A stretch of DNA of 64,000 nucleotides from contig CM055748.1 in the NCBI GenBank assembly GCA_029465975.1, positions 6,627,825 to 6,691,824 on the forward strand, read 5' to 3'. Shown here piece after piece: positions 23,380-38,400 of the stretch (within the stretch, counting starts at the first letter, position 1; each line of letters begins with the position of its first letter). The notes beneath the pieces are model-generated. The model was not told the origin of the DNA. It searched no databases and worked only from the letters and a program-made list of their open reading frames with translations. The translations under genes and the position numbers were made by a program. Source of the stretch: Dallia pectoralis. Lineage: Eukaryota > Chordata > Actinopteri > Esociformes > Umbridae.

Positions 23380-23760
23380 GGTTCCGATCACGCAGCAGTC
23401 CCCTCCCCGCCTATCGGCTGTGCTTCCTCCCGGTCGCGCCCCGCTGGTCGCCCCGCAGTGGTTCAAACCCGACTTATTTTGCCGTTTTCAACCCGGACCC
23501 GAAACCTCGAGATCTGGTCGTGCACGATGGGTGTCGGAGGCGAGACTGGGGTTAATTCCGACCGACCCGGCATTAGTAATATAGCATGTCGAGCGACAAC
23601 AATTCCCAGAGTAAATAAGCGAGCAATGTCTGTGTTCGTGGAGAGTGGTCGCCGCCGTCCGCACTCTGCCTGCCCACAATCTGAAGAGTACGTACTACGT
23701 AGCCGACGTCTTGACGTCACCGGAAGAAATGTGTGCTGTCGCGTTTTTTTTAAAGGCGCA
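23380..23760 (-). promoter_or_regulatory. Probable CpG-rich rap2b promoter and 5' UTR with CRE and ETS motifs
   Basis: The sequence just upstream of the rap2b start is visibly richer in G, C and CpG than its surroundings and has no obvious TATA box, as expected for a CpG-island promoter. A perfect palindromic cAMP-response element TGACGTCA lies at 23712-23719. An ETS-type core CCGGAA follows immediately at 23720-23725. They sit about 335-345 bases upstream of the ATG. The transcription start is not visible, so the boundary between 5' UTR and promoter is a guess. Confidence 0.6.
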
Positions 23761-24224
23761 GACACACACACACACAAAAAACTATAGTAGGTTACAGGAA
23801 ACCGCCACACCTTGTTGCGAAACTGCGGTATTTATTGATTGAGTCACTGACATTGTTTGACTTGTTTCAGTTTTTTTGTTCATATGTTTGTTATTAGTGA
23901 ATCTGAGTTACATATATATCTTTTTTTTCTGACTGTGTTGAGAATTGTAAATGACAACTTCAGAGACTAACACAATTTCACAGGTGATAAAAAAAAAGCA
24001 TATATGTATATATATATATATGTGTTATTATGTTTGAAAGGCTTTTTGTCCAGCGGTTATAATGACACCAAACTGAACAGCACTGCCAAAGAGTGTTATG
24101 TCATATAAATGGGGACTCACGTTACGTAACACACACCCATGTGAGATTATAGATTTTCTTTCAGCCTCATCTATCACAGGAATATGTTAAACCGTACACC
24201 CATTTTGTTTGTCCTTCTATTTCA
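23761..24224. other. Unannotated sequence upstream of rap2b
   Basis: A short CA tract lies at 23762-23775 and a TA-rich tract at 24000-24022. No gene seen. Confidence 0.5.
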
Positions 24225-24300
24225 GTTGGGACCAGGGCTTGTATCCACACCAAGCATCTCTAAATAAAAGAGCTGATCTAGGATCAGTCCATGGTATCCA
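24225..24300 (+). repeat. Fragment of a salmonid/pike-type dispersed repeat
   Basis: CCAAGCATCTCTAAATAAAA followed by GAGCTGATCTAGGATCAGT matches, from memory, a short interspersed repeat that is frequent in salmonid and pike DNA. The family is not named with confidence. Confidence 0.4.
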
Positions 24301-24631
24301 TGGTAAACTTGAGAAATGTTATTCAATTCAACTGCATTTTTTTAGTGTAGGATTATTTGTGTCTGTGAAACCAGCCCATATAGTTTGTCTCTTTACTCTG
24401 TACTCATGTGTGACGTGTTATAATTGAGTTGACTGGAACCAGCCTTATGTGGTAAATGTTATCGCTTTAGTCATCACAGGTCACTGTGTTGCCAGGATCG
24501 GGGCATAACGAAATCACAAAAGAACAGTTAGTCTGGGCACATAGTTGAAGGCGTAGGTGTGTGCCTTCTCATAACGCAAAACCAGATTAGCCGTATTTAA
24601 CTTCCTCAGCTGAGTCACCTCTGTTAACAGA

Positions 24632-24634
<3 letters not shown>

Positions 24635-24713
<79 letters not shown>
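24635..24713 (+). repeat. (GT)39 microsatellite
   Basis: A pure GT run of 79 bases, about 1.25 kb upstream of the rap2b start codon. Confidence 0.99.
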
Positions 24714-26994
<2,281 letters not shown>

Positions 26995-27344
26995 ATTATC
27001 TCAGACTTTGAGAAAAGTCAACAGGGTTTCTACATAAATTTGGAACAGGTTTCGGACAGAGATGAAACCTTAAACCTCCACACACAGCCAGTGATAATGA
27101 CAAACAACACCCTATGTTAAAGCATGTCTCTGCACGTAGCTTTGAGAAACATCTGCTTCAACTGCCAAGAATCTCCATAACCTATTACAGTAAGTCGGTT
27201 CTCACGTCATTGCATTAAAGAGGACAACAACAATCCATAATGGATTCTTTGTTTGTTGGAATAAAAACTTAATTTTCCACTATTATTTATTATTGAAAAG
27301 ACCAGAGGAGCAATTATGTTTAACTGAGAAACCGAGAGACAAAT

Positions 27345-27430
27345 CAACACATTTTTTTGCCAAACCGGCTCTGGGATTCAATCAGTTACTTGTCAGGCTT
27401 CAACGGTTCAGCTACCTACCATTGTCTTGT
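27345..27430 (-). mobile_element. Possible decayed tRNA-derived SINE head
   Basis: The minus strand reads AAGTAACTGATTGAATCCCA preceded by a GGTAGCTGAACCGTT segment, resembling the tRNA-related head of salmonid-type SINEs. It is diverged and no tail was found. Confidence 0.35.
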
Positions 27431-30400
27431 CCTGATGTCTTTAATTACATATAATACTTTCAAAAAAGATTTGAAAACTCCTTATGCTGCTATATAGTCT
27501 TCGATTTCAAAACCAACCCGGCTATTCAGCTTTCTCAGCTGCGGTTATCTAGCAGATCTTTGTAAAGTAATGAGATTTTATAATTGACATTCTTTAATTG
27601 AAATGGCCCTACAGAGGGCGACCCCCTTGTGTGTCTGTATTCAGCATTAATAGGATTTTGCAACACATTATCTCTACTTGTGCAGCCACCACAGCATGAC
27701 AGCAACATAATTAACAGGTCTGCGTGATGAAACACCTAATTAATGATAGAGTACACTGCTGTATTACCATTGGATATACTCAGAGGGGGACAGGGGATAG
27801 TAAGTAATTAAGGACGGATAACTGTCATGTGTGCGCTACCTTTCTAGAGACTTATTCCAAGATACCGTACTTGGAAAATATGCTATTTGGGATTTTAAGA
27901 TATCTGTTAAAGTGCTTTCTGACAACTTCTAACGTAAAAGGGACGTGAACATTGTTATCTTTTAGTTGCATTTTTTGTTATTGCGTATGTTATAGACATA
28001 GATGAACTGATTATGTAATAACTCCCAGTTGTGCATTTTAAATGGCATACGTGCGGATAATGCAATGGATTACACGTTGGAAAGTGGAGAAGCAAGGACT
28101 TAACGAATAAACCTGGTTACAATTTGAACCTTAAAAACTATTCATATTAACAAACCATAAAAATTTGTAACATAAATTAAAAAAGGATTCCGCTAGTTGC
28201 AAGCTGAATTACCCCACCTGAAACTATTTTTGTGACCACTATTAAAATGTTTGCTTGCTGCTCCATCTTGTGGTGTGTTTTTGCAATTGCAATGCATTTA
28301 TTTATTACTGCAATGTGACAGGCCTTCACACACACATGGTAGAATCCTTTTTGTCACAATACTGAACGCTTTTATTTGGTCTCTAAAGAACATTGCTCAT
28401 TTAGAACCTGTATGTTGATTCACATGACCTAACACGTATAAATAGCCACAAAGGTCCTATAGCATCAAAATCAGGGCCCACATTTTTCAGGACCCCGAAA
28501 TGGGTTTGCTTTCAAAACTGCATACAAAAAAATATTTTGTATAATAAGTGTACAATCATTGCTAAGGATTCTGTATGGTACACGAGAAGAAGTTCCATGG
28601 GGGAAGTCGGGGGTGACACTACGAGCTACCACACCGGCTGACAACAACCCTATAGCGACGCGACGCCACAGCTCAACGCTCAAATGTCGCTATTATGGTG
28701 AGATTTTGCCTCAGAGCGTAGCTCCACCCACAGTCGCCGCGAGTCGAGCTGTTTCTCATTGAAAATGAATGGGAGCTTGTCTCTGTAGCTGTTGCGAGCC
28801 TTTAGGCACGTGTAAGCCTACTAACCCATTCTCAAGAGATGACGAACATAGTTACAACAATGCTTCTTTTTATGACTTTTTTCCAAACTGAAAATAATTC
28901 AATCGTGCACAAGAAGCAGCATGGGACAGGACTGATGGAGTGGGTTGCTCATTCTGTCCGTTAAAGACACCAAGATTTGAGTGCCATTGTCCACAACTTT
29001 GCAGAGCGCAAAGAGCAAGATGATAAACGATAAATAGTAAAACTTCACACCCTGTTTGGCCTGACAATAGGGCACTGTGTGATTTTGTTTGGTGTCTATT
29101 CTCCGCTGATCTCTGGTCAAGCCAAGGACATAAAAGTTTAAAGTTTAAAGCTAGCATAGTAATACTTTCACTAAATTACCTATTTTGCCACACTTTTCCT
29201 CCAAAAATATTTTTAAAAAGAACACCTATTTATAATATTCCAGAGTAACCTTTCCTCAGATTTATTGTGCATGTGCTTTCTCCACAGAATGGACATATCA
29301 TCCACTATACTGGTGGTTCACTCAGCAAACAGACCGTTTGGATTTGCCCTTAAGGCCACCATACCCCCTGGACCGGACAAGCCCCCTAACATTTCATTAT
29401 TTTTAGTATTAACATTTTAAGTTGACTACAAAATTAAATATCCAGGGTTTAAAGAGACACGATATAATATTTGCCTTGTGTTTTCACAGTGTTGACTTTG
29501 ACTATTTGCATCTTAAGACAATATAATTCAGATTATTTCGATACACACCCAAAGGTAGTTTCCACACGTTTTCCGTGCAGTGTCTAAGTATGGCCAGGCG
29601 ATGGCAGTGTGGTACAGAGACATCACTACACCTTATGACGAGAGAGCAGCTGATTAGTTCAGCCAACCGGATTTTTACTGGTCATCAATGATGACTGAAC
29701 CAGATGTCTCCAATGCACTGCGCAGTCCATTCGCTTCAGATGCCAAAGACTTTACACTAAAATGTGCGAAGCTCTATATAGGCGACGTGGTTAGGAGACA
29801 TTGTGAGCTCACGCTTTAGGGATTCATTCTGAGTGCTTAAAATCTAAGTTGTGTGTGTTGATTTATGACAGGTCATAAGGTGATTGCTTTGCATGACGAT
29901 TGAACAAACAACCATATAGGACTCTGAGTAAGCACATGGAATAAGTTCACACTGCATGGAAACGATATGGTGCCAAAACATTCCTGTGATTCTATAGAGA
30001 ATCTTAATTGATTATTACATGTGATGGTATTTTTCATTATGATCCGTCATGTCAAAGGATTCCGTCATGACCAGCATTTCTGATACATACCACCTGACCA
30101 ATATAGCAGATGAGTCACCCAGTGTCTATGACAAAGGTGTGACGGATTTAGAGGTGATGGGAAGAGAGCATTTGCATGGATTAACTCTTCGTTGGGTGCT
30201 CTCTCAGATGGTTTCCTTCTGTATCCAATCGTCATAATAGCTGTGTTATCTCGGCCCTGTCCCTTTGTTGTTCCCATCCCACAGATATCAGTCTGGAACT
30301 ATATTTCTTTCATCTCAGTAGAACTTCTAGGTTTGAATAGTTCTGCAGTATGTAAAATATTAAATATCCCCACATTTGCTGTACTGCATTTCCTTTTCTT

Positions 30401-33089
30401 CTGCCCGTGAATAGCAGGTAGGAAATTTCTGCATATGATGAAGTAATATTCATAGAGCCATAGAAATTAGTCACACCAAAGATATGACATTTTTCCATTC
30501 TGTTATTTATTTTACTTTTATTTTACCAGGAAAATCAAGCGTTGTTGCTCGGTGCTTTCTGCATCTGAGCCTATATCTCAAATCTGCATTTAAAAGTGCT
30601 CAACCTATTTAGTTTTATGTACTTCATAATAAACCGAACATCAACTAAACATATTTCACATTTTTATAAAGAAATGTAATATGTCAACCCAAACTCAAAC
30701 AATGCATATTGTGGGAAAAGGAACTATAAGGCACTAACTGTATATCTTGGACTGGGAGCATTCCCTGCATTTATACATGTTAAATAAATAAATACCCGGA
30801 ATGGTCTCATACATTTGGAGATATTGCACCGAAAACACTTTTCCAAAACCCAATTACGTAGGATCTCTCGGATACCAACTTGGATGCCTCTTAACTGTAA
30901 TATCGATTTGAAATCTTTAATACTCGGTTCTGGGTGGACTTCACCCTGATCTACTGTTTGTGATTTGGTTAGTTTCAGAAGCCCTAAAAAAAACGACCAA
31001 AGCCCAACGCAACAAACAAGTTCTAAAAATGTCATTAAAAAGATCATTATATATTCGACGTTTCAAGAAAGAAATGATGCCCCATTAACTAAATTACCGC
31101 CGTCTGCCAACATATGATTGGATGACACATCATGGGATCTGGCATTTCTTCCAACCTATTGCAAACGTTTAACCTTCTGATATTTCACACCCCTATTTTA
31201 CATTCCAGTTGGTGTGTAGTTTGGAGCTCAGGGTGCTGGACCCATTCATCCAATCAGGAGAAAGCCTTTCGAGTGAGACGTAGGAAGATCAACGCCACAA
31301 CGGGGTCATATTGTTTCACGTTATTCGTGTTCGTCTCGTTCCCGTCAATTCCATTTAACTTCTTCTTAATCAGCAGTTCGTGAACTCAACGATTGTAAAG
31401 AGCGATCAATTGTTCTATGAGTGACGCGTGCCCTGGAGGCACCCGGGGAGCTTCATCCCACATCACATCGCGCGTCACCACGAGTCAACACGCCCCTTTA
31501 TGAACCGCAAAGAGCCGTTGAAAATACCAAAGGGTTCTCTGCAATTCAAAAGTCATTAGAATTCCACATAGAACCATTAGAATTCCCAAATAGTCCATCA
31601 ACATCCCCTATAATTAGTGTTTAAGATGAAAGGGCGAACCCCCTAGTGTGAAGAAATATCACACATTAAAAGCTCTTTCTCTTTTTGTCGCTCGTAGTGA
31701 GTCGTGTTAATATCACTGAAATTAGCTATTCTAACAGGATATATGTCTCTCTATTCTGCAGGCGTTATCCTCGGTAGATGTGCGAGTCACCTGGCGTACG
31801 TGAGCACGAAAAGTGGCTAATTGAGATGGGCAAATCCATGCATTATGTAACTGTTTCTCTCTCTGCACTGTCCTTTTGTTCTCTCCGTCCTGCAGATGTG
31901 TCTGGAATGAAATATATTTAATCTCTGTGGGACTTATTAAACAACTGCACATACAAGTATTACACCTTCTTACTGACAGAAATTGGCAGGGCTAGTCTGG
32001 TGGATGTGTGAGTACCATTGTTGGCGACGTAGAAATAATAATTCCCACAAAGGATCACTGTGTTGGGGCCACATTTGGCTGGGTGCGGCCGGGTGTACAG
32101 TTGAACTGGACTGGAGCGGTCAGGAGTCAGGAGAGGCATTTGACAGCTGTGAACTACACACAGTCCGGTATCTGTCTGGGAGTCCGTTTGCCGTAAACAT
32201 ATTAGGGTTTCATGGCCTTAATGGTTTTACTGATTCCCTTTCCCGGAAGAGGCTATTGTGAAACCGCGCCCCGGGGGTTGAATATAGCATCCCCTCTGCA
32301 TCCTCTCAACCTGAAATAAGAGATAGAAAGAGAGAGGGAGGGAAGGAAGGGTAGAAAAGGATAGTCAGGTTTGTGAGTGGACACAGGCTCTTTCTCTCAG
32401 TCCACAATGCAAACCTTTCAAGCCTGACATTTACCCTTCATTAATTATACATATTGTGAACAGCGCGGTGCCACTGATGGCGTTGCTACCGAGGAAACGG
32501 ACTGGGATCAGGGGTTATGTGGACCGGCTCATAGCAACCGTCGCTGACCGCGAGATATGGGAATGTGCCTTTACTCCAAAACACTCTGCATCCAAGTCCA
32601 CAATGGAGTGAGGACAAGGACAGTTTGGGTAGGTGTCGCGAACACAAGCGTATTCGATTACACTTTACAATTACCTGTAGAAGAGAAATGCAGTAAATGA
32701 CTTGGCTAGGATATAAGTTGATTAAGAACGGGGTACTATGAAATCGATAGGTTCTGTTTGAAGGTGCACGTAAATTATTTTATGTCATTTGTTTTTGTCC
32801 GTTTTTAGTTTTCTTTCCTTCTATGAATTACAGTTAGTTGATGATTCTGGTCATACATTCATACAAACTATTCATATAATCCAGAAGAAAAAAATAATAA
32901 TCTCAGATTAAATAAAAAAAAAAGTATGCTGAAGACAAACAGCAAACTGCCGATTTCAAGGCGTTTATTCATACTAACATTGAGTATGCCAAATATCAAA
33001 TTAAGCGTTTCTGTGGTGATTATGGTCGGGTAAAACTATCAATTCAGACTCAGTGGAAGTGTTTAGGAAACACAGCAACTTACATTACA
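27431..33089. other. Long unannotated gene-free stretch
   Basis: No coding region recognised. A short region at 28600-28800, richer in CpG and followed by GAAAATGAATGGGAGC, may be part of a transposon. A purine-rich tract lies at 32320-32355. The rest shows no tandem repeat and no domain-bearing frame. Confidence 0.45.
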
Positions 33090-33915
33090 ACATAAACTCA
33101 CAGAGTGCGGCCGTCCAGTGCTGAGGCACATTGTGTGCAAAAGTCGCCAACGCTCTGCTGACTTTCAAGCCTTCTCTGGCACTACTATCAGCACTAAAAC
33201 TGTGCACCAGGAGCTTCATGGCCTGGGTTTCCATGGTCGAGCAGCTGTATGCAAGCCTTACATCACCAAGCACAATGCCAAGCGTCGGATGGAGTTGTGC
33301 AAAACCCGCCACCACTGCACTCTGGGGCAGTGGAAACGTGTTCTGAGGAGTGACGAATCACGCTTCTCTATCTGTCAGTCTAATGGACGAGTTTGGGTTT
33401 GACGAATGCCAGGAGAACAGACCCTGACTGACTGCATTGTGCCACTGTGACATTTGGTGGAGGAGGGATAATGCTATGGGGTTGTTTTTCTTAGGTTGGC
33501 CTAGGCCCCTAAGATCCACTGGCAGGACATGTTACTGCCTCAGGTTACCAAGACATTTTGTAGAAGGCCCTTTTCTGTTCCAGAATGACATTGCCCATGT
33601 GCACAAAGCAAGGTCCATAAAGCCATGGTTGGCCTGCATAAAGCCCTGGCCTCAACCCTTTCGAATACTTTTGGAAGGAACTAGAACAAAGATTGCAGGT
33701 CAGGCCCTCTCGTCCAACATCAATGTCTGACCTCACCAATGCTCCTCTGGAAGAACGAGGAAACATTCCAACAAACACACTACAAAATCTTTTCGAAAGC
33801 CTTTCCAGAAGAGCAGAAGCTGTAATAGCAACAAGGGAACCAAGTCAGTTTTAACGCCTATGGATTTAGACGGGGATGTTATACAAGTTTCTGTACAGGC
33901 ATTGAGTAGGTGTCC
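33090..33915 (+). pseudogene. Tc1-like transposase pseudogene
   Basis: The frame from 33118 gives recognisable Tc1/mariner transposase sequence, including TVHQELHGLGFHGRAAVCKP, KRRMELCK, and QWKRVLRSDESRFSI with the first catalytic Asp of the DDE triad. A stop interrupts the frame after GRVWV. Further pieces follow in shifted frames: FQNDIAHVHKAR, which keeps the second Asp, and a segment corresponding to NPFEYFWKEL, which holds the Glu region. The 3' non-coding block GCCTATGGATTTAGACGGGG at about 33857 is typical of the family's 3' end. The N-terminal DNA-binding part and clear terminal repeats are missing, so the copy is inactive. Confidence 0.9.
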
Positions 33916-34925
33916 ATGTACCGACCAGTTTGTAGTTCCTGGATCTTCTGTCTTTAGCCCACTACTTTTGTACTATTGCCCTGTTTAAGTAGCACAAACA
34001 CCAACACAAAACGTTTTTAAGCAGTGTTTTTGCCCTTTTTGTTCAAGTGACTTGATAAATCATCAGAATAATTTATAGAATTCCAGAATGACTAAAATGT
34101 GTCATTTGTTACAGCCGTAGAGACCTAGATATTGTTTTCGGGTCCGCATTTCTCAAAACAACTCACTCAAAGATGAACTTTGTGTTTACGGTCCCATCAC
34201 AGACAAATAAGAAGAGAATATTTTTTGGAAGCACTTGTTTTGCAGAGAAGAACATTGACTGGTCAAAACCCGCATGTATGTCTGATTAGATTGGAAAATC
34301 AGAACTTTACCTTGTATAATTCACCAGAAAGCACTTTCTTTGACTTGCTCTGATGCATTTCGTACTTAGTCATTGCAATGGCACAGATTCACTGACAATG
34401 TCATTGAGCTTCTGAAAGGCTTCTGAAAGGATACCAGATGGAATATGGCATAACTTAACATTGCACGTCGAGGAGAAATGGCAGTGATAGACCGGTTATT
34501 AATTTCCCAAAACTCAAGAGCAGTCACCAGTTCAGACCAAGATCCTTCCTGGAACCCACAATATGTCTGGTACAGATACAGCCCAAACACAGAACTAATG
34601 GAGTGAACAGAGAACTTACGTTAACTGGGCCCGTACAGCCGGCCGTTCTGTTTGTCACGGGCTATTCTCAGTGACAACCTGGACGGAGAAGGGTGAAAAT
34701 CTGGGCTAAATTTAGATGGGAATCCAGGACAGCTGGATCAGCTTACAAACGCACGAACACCAGGGATGTGCACCTTCACACTTTCAGTTGGTAATACATA
34801 GAGACGATGACCGTAACATCCATCGTGCCAAATTTCGGTGAGAGAGCAGAGAGAGAGAGAAAGAAAGTGCCACGGAGGGCGTGGCTATGAGAGCGAGATT
34901 ACCTCACCACAGCGACATGTTCAGT
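33916..34925. other. Unannotated sequence
   Basis: No gene seen. A GA-rich patch lies at 34840-34866. Confidence 0.5.
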
Positions 34926-34980
34926 GTTCAACACCCACACACTCAGGCCAACGGCGGAGCTGAAAGCAGTCATATGTGAG
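34926..34980 (+). repeat. Diverged direct repeat, copy 1
   Basis: The GTTCAACACCCACACACTCA... block to about 34980 pairs with a similar block at 35746-35802 (shared GTTCAACACC, CGGAGCTGAAAGCAGTC versus CGAGCCGAAAGCAGTC). Confidence 0.6.
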
Positions 34981-35745
34981 GTTGGACTTTTCAAAACTTG
35001 ATGTTGACAATGTCTGCTGCGATACTCGTGGTTCGAAATGCGAAGCTGTCCATGCAACTCGTCTAAAGAAACACCCGATCGAACACAAAATATGTCGTAA
35101 AGCTGGAGCGTGTACCGTACTTGATGGAATGAAAGCCAAGTCGCCAGCCGCAGCAGCCGCAGTTGATCTTTCTTAGAAAGAACTGCAAGAGTAGTTCAGA
35201 GTTGTTCTTCGCAAGAGTAGTTAGTCTTATACATAAATGTTTTAAATGCAAAACCATCTATTTGTTTATTTAAATGAATACTGTTTGTGCCCTGTCCTTT
35301 GTTAATTATTTTTTAATATTCCAAAGAAATAACGATATTGAAAGTTAGAAGTCTATTTTACAAAATTACACCAGTTCCGAAAGAAATAACAGTTGGCTAC
35401 CGGTATAGAATTCCAGGTACAGGTATCGGTTGAAATGCGAACAGTATCCAACTTTAGTGACAGATTAACTGAGCACCAACAAGTTCAATTGCATTAAATG
35501 GGGATTGCATAATATGATAGGTATCTTTGAAATGTAGGGACGGATAATATTAAAATACGATCTGTAACATTAGCACGTCTGGATTTAATGGCTCTCTGGG
35601 TTTGTCTTAGCGACCCCATGCGTTTCTGCAGAACCTGCCAGCATAATGCATTTTAATGTTATTATTTCATTGTGGAATGTGCTACTTGATTAGTGTACAA
35701 TAATAAAAAAACATGTTTCTTTTATATGCTTTTATGCAATCTTTA
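34981..35745. other. Unannotated sequence between the direct repeats
   Basis: No gene or further repeat seen. Confidence 0.5.
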
Positions 35746-35802
35746 TATGTTCAACACCAACATATTCAGGGCAATGGCGAGCCGAAAGCAGTCTTAAGTT
35801 CC
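35746..35802 (+). repeat. Diverged direct repeat, copy 2
   Basis: Pairs with 34926-34980 and lies about 820 bases downstream in the same orientation. Confidence 0.6.
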
Positions 35803-35929
35803 CTTAACGAAGTTGAAAGTTGGGCTGGTAAATCTACAAGAATACTAGAACGTCTGAGAGGTAAACTAAAAGTCTGTAAATTGACATGGGATTACGCTCT
35901 GCAGCGACTTTTCAATGTCTCAAAACGGG

Positions 35930-36140
35930 TCTATGCATAACCCCTAACCGAAGACTGACATTGAACAATGACACACAAAACCAGGGAGCGGGCGGAGACT
36001 CTTAAACCCATACTAATGGGTGACTGGGACCAGGTGTGAATGATTGAAGCACACAGGTTGATGAATGAGTAAATGAATGAAAGGAAACAGGGAAACACGG
36101 GGTGAACACCTAAGGGCTTCACCTTACCGTGACCACGCAG
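35930..36140 (-). mobile_element. Possible LTR remnant
   Basis: On the minus strand it has the texture of a fish Gypsy LTR: an ATTCACACCTGGTCCCAGTC-like block, then a pyrimidine-rich GTTTTGTGTGTCATTG segment. Ends and target duplication could not be fixed. Confidence 0.3.
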
Positions 36141-37280
36141 GATCCAAAGCAAGTACTTCATTGAATTTCCTCCGGTCCTTCGCCAGATGCAGAGGAACCA
36201 CTTCAGTAAATATTCTTTTTGTCCCCAAGGAGGTAATGTAACGACAGCTTATACTGCGTTTGACGTCTTCAACTTGCCCAGTTTCTTCACATTTTCTATA
36301 GCCATCAAACAGAACTTCAGCTGCCTTTTGTAAATCTTAAGAGAACCGAAATTTCACCACTGACCACATGTTTGGTGGGTAAATAGAACCGCCGTCATTA
36401 AACAATTACCACAATGTATTAAAGTGGTTGGGAAAGGTCAAAGGTTTTTTAACAGTGAAGGTTGACACTAATAATCTGCACACATTGTACTTTCACTGAA
36501 CACTCTATTGACTATCATCTATGCACACAAAGACTAGCCCAACCCTAACCCTAATTTTATAAGCCACGGCTAAATAGAATACTATTATTCGCATCATCCT
36601 TTGATCGAAGGGCAAGAGTGGCAGACAAACGTTATTAAGAGCTTAGTTGTGTTAATTTATTATGTACTCACATAATGTAACTAATGTTCAATATAATATT
36701 ATGTCTTTTAATTAGGAAACGTCGTGCTCCGAATAGATCTTAGTATGTATGTCTACATCTACAAATACCATGTTTTATGGCTTGTCTCCTCCTTCGTTCA
36801 ATACCTGTATCACCTACGTTTACTCTGGAGCTCGAAACACACATTGTGTATTCCTGTTTCACAACATGACATCCTCCACCCACACAGCGTTCTGCCAATA
36901 GACATCATAAAACGTAGGCTTGAATGGCTTCGACTGAGTCACCACTGAAAATAACGTGCCTTGTTATATCTGGTTCTCCTCAAAAGTGACGTTATAGAAA
37001 TGTGCTAGATTGTGTACTACTTGTGTGTACATAGGGTTTCACTTTCCTGATGGAAAAGGACTGAAATTGTTACTGAAATTGTTCAGTACTCAAAAGGGAT
37101 GTGGTACTTGTTGATTCGTTGAAGGTTGATAAGGTACTCGGTGCCAATTCTTCACCTCACTCCCTCAAACTCACACCCGTTTACCTCAAAGTCACTACCC
37201 TCTCATCTTCCAATGTTGTAATAAAAGTATTTTTTTTTAGCCAGCATTGTTTATAGGGTTTCATTTATTCAAGCATGCTA
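36141..37280. other. Unannotated sequence
   Basis: A short CCCTAA-like motif lies near 36540. No gene seen. Confidence 0.5.
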
Positions 37281-37684
37281 GATTGTGTTTATCAATGGTC
37301 AGAAATACATTGTGTTTATCAATGGTCAGAAATACATTTTGTTAATCAATGGTCAGAAATACATTGTGTTTATCAATGGGCATAAATACATTGTGTTTAT
37401 CAATGGGCATAAATACATTGTGTTTATCAATGGGCATAAATACATTGTGTTTATCAATGGGCATAAATACATTGTGTTTATCAATGGGCATAAATACATT
37501 GTGTTTATCAATGGGCATAAATACCTTGTGTTTATCAATGGGCATAAATACATTGTGTTTATCAATGGGCATAAATACATTATGTTTATCAATGGGCATA
37601 AATACATTTTGTTTATCAATGGGCATAAATACATTGTGTTTATGAATGGGCATAAATACATTGTGTTTATCAATCGTCAGAAAT
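37281..37684 (+). repeat. 27-bp minisatellite, about 15 copies
   Basis: Unit TGTTTATCAATGGGCATAAA plus TACATTG. The edge copies carry GTCAG in place of GGCAT. The unit is a multiple of three without stops, so long repetitive frames on both strands are artefacts. Confidence 0.96.
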
Positions 37685-38400
37685 AGACCTTAGACCTGCT
37701 GTCAGAGGCCACATCTAGGGGCCGCATTTATCCTGTGTCTCTGTCAGAGATGGAGGCGATGGACAAATATATTAAAGAAGCTCTAAACCGAGGAACCATC
37801 CGCCCGTCAACCTCTCCGCCCGCCTCCAGCTTCCGATTGTGCGAACGAAGGACGCGGGGGCTACGTTCAGCCTAAAGAACCAGTGCCCGTTACCGTTGAT
37901 CGCCCGCTGTCTAACATTTGGTACGTGTCAGGAAAGGGGGTGAGTGGACGGCAGCGTTCCTCACACACCGGGGTCATTCTAAAAACGTGTCATGCCATAT
38001 GGATTTCATAATGCTCCGGCAGATTTCCCGTCTTTTATGAATAACATATTACGAGATACGATGGACCACTTTGTCATCATGACATTCTCATCTACTCCAA
38101 CTCCCTATCTGAATATATCTCCCGTGTCCTACAGGATCTCCTTTGTCTACAGGATAACCATTTGAATGTCAAACTTCGACTCACTACAGAATCTGTCCTT
38201 GGATCAGTATTAACCCCCGGCAGAGTAAGAATGGATGAAAACAAGATAACCGTCGCTCGTAATTGGCCTGGACCCAATACCCTCAGAGGTACAGAACTTT
38301 CTACTACCATATATTTAAAGTACCACTTAAATATCTCCAAACGCCCAAAACGTATGAAACCCAGACAAGCTCGGTGGTCGCGAATGGTTTTCGGTTTTCT
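37685..38400 (+). pseudogene. Ty3/Gypsy pol (reverse transcriptase) pseudogene
   Basis: Pieces of a Gypsy reverse transcriptase appear in order but in several frames. They are RGRIYPVSLSEMEAMDKYIK with EALNRGTIRPSTSPPASSF, then a decayed EWTAAFLTHRGH, then HDILIYSNSLSEYI, which lines up with the YIDDILIYS catalytic region, and GSVLTPGRVRMDENKI. A short RPKRMKPRQARW block resembles the later RNase H-side linker. The catalytic region is disrupted and frames are broken, so the copy is dead. The 27-bp array abuts its left end. Confidence 0.88.

Noticed and set aside
22828..23466. rap2b starting at the upstream ATG (212 residues)
   Set aside because: The extra 29 residues have no family counterpart, and the internal start gives the exact 183-residue Rap2 length.
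37285..37686. 133-codon repetitive protein
   Set aside because: It is the translation of a stop-free 27-bp minisatellite, which is also open on the minus strand.
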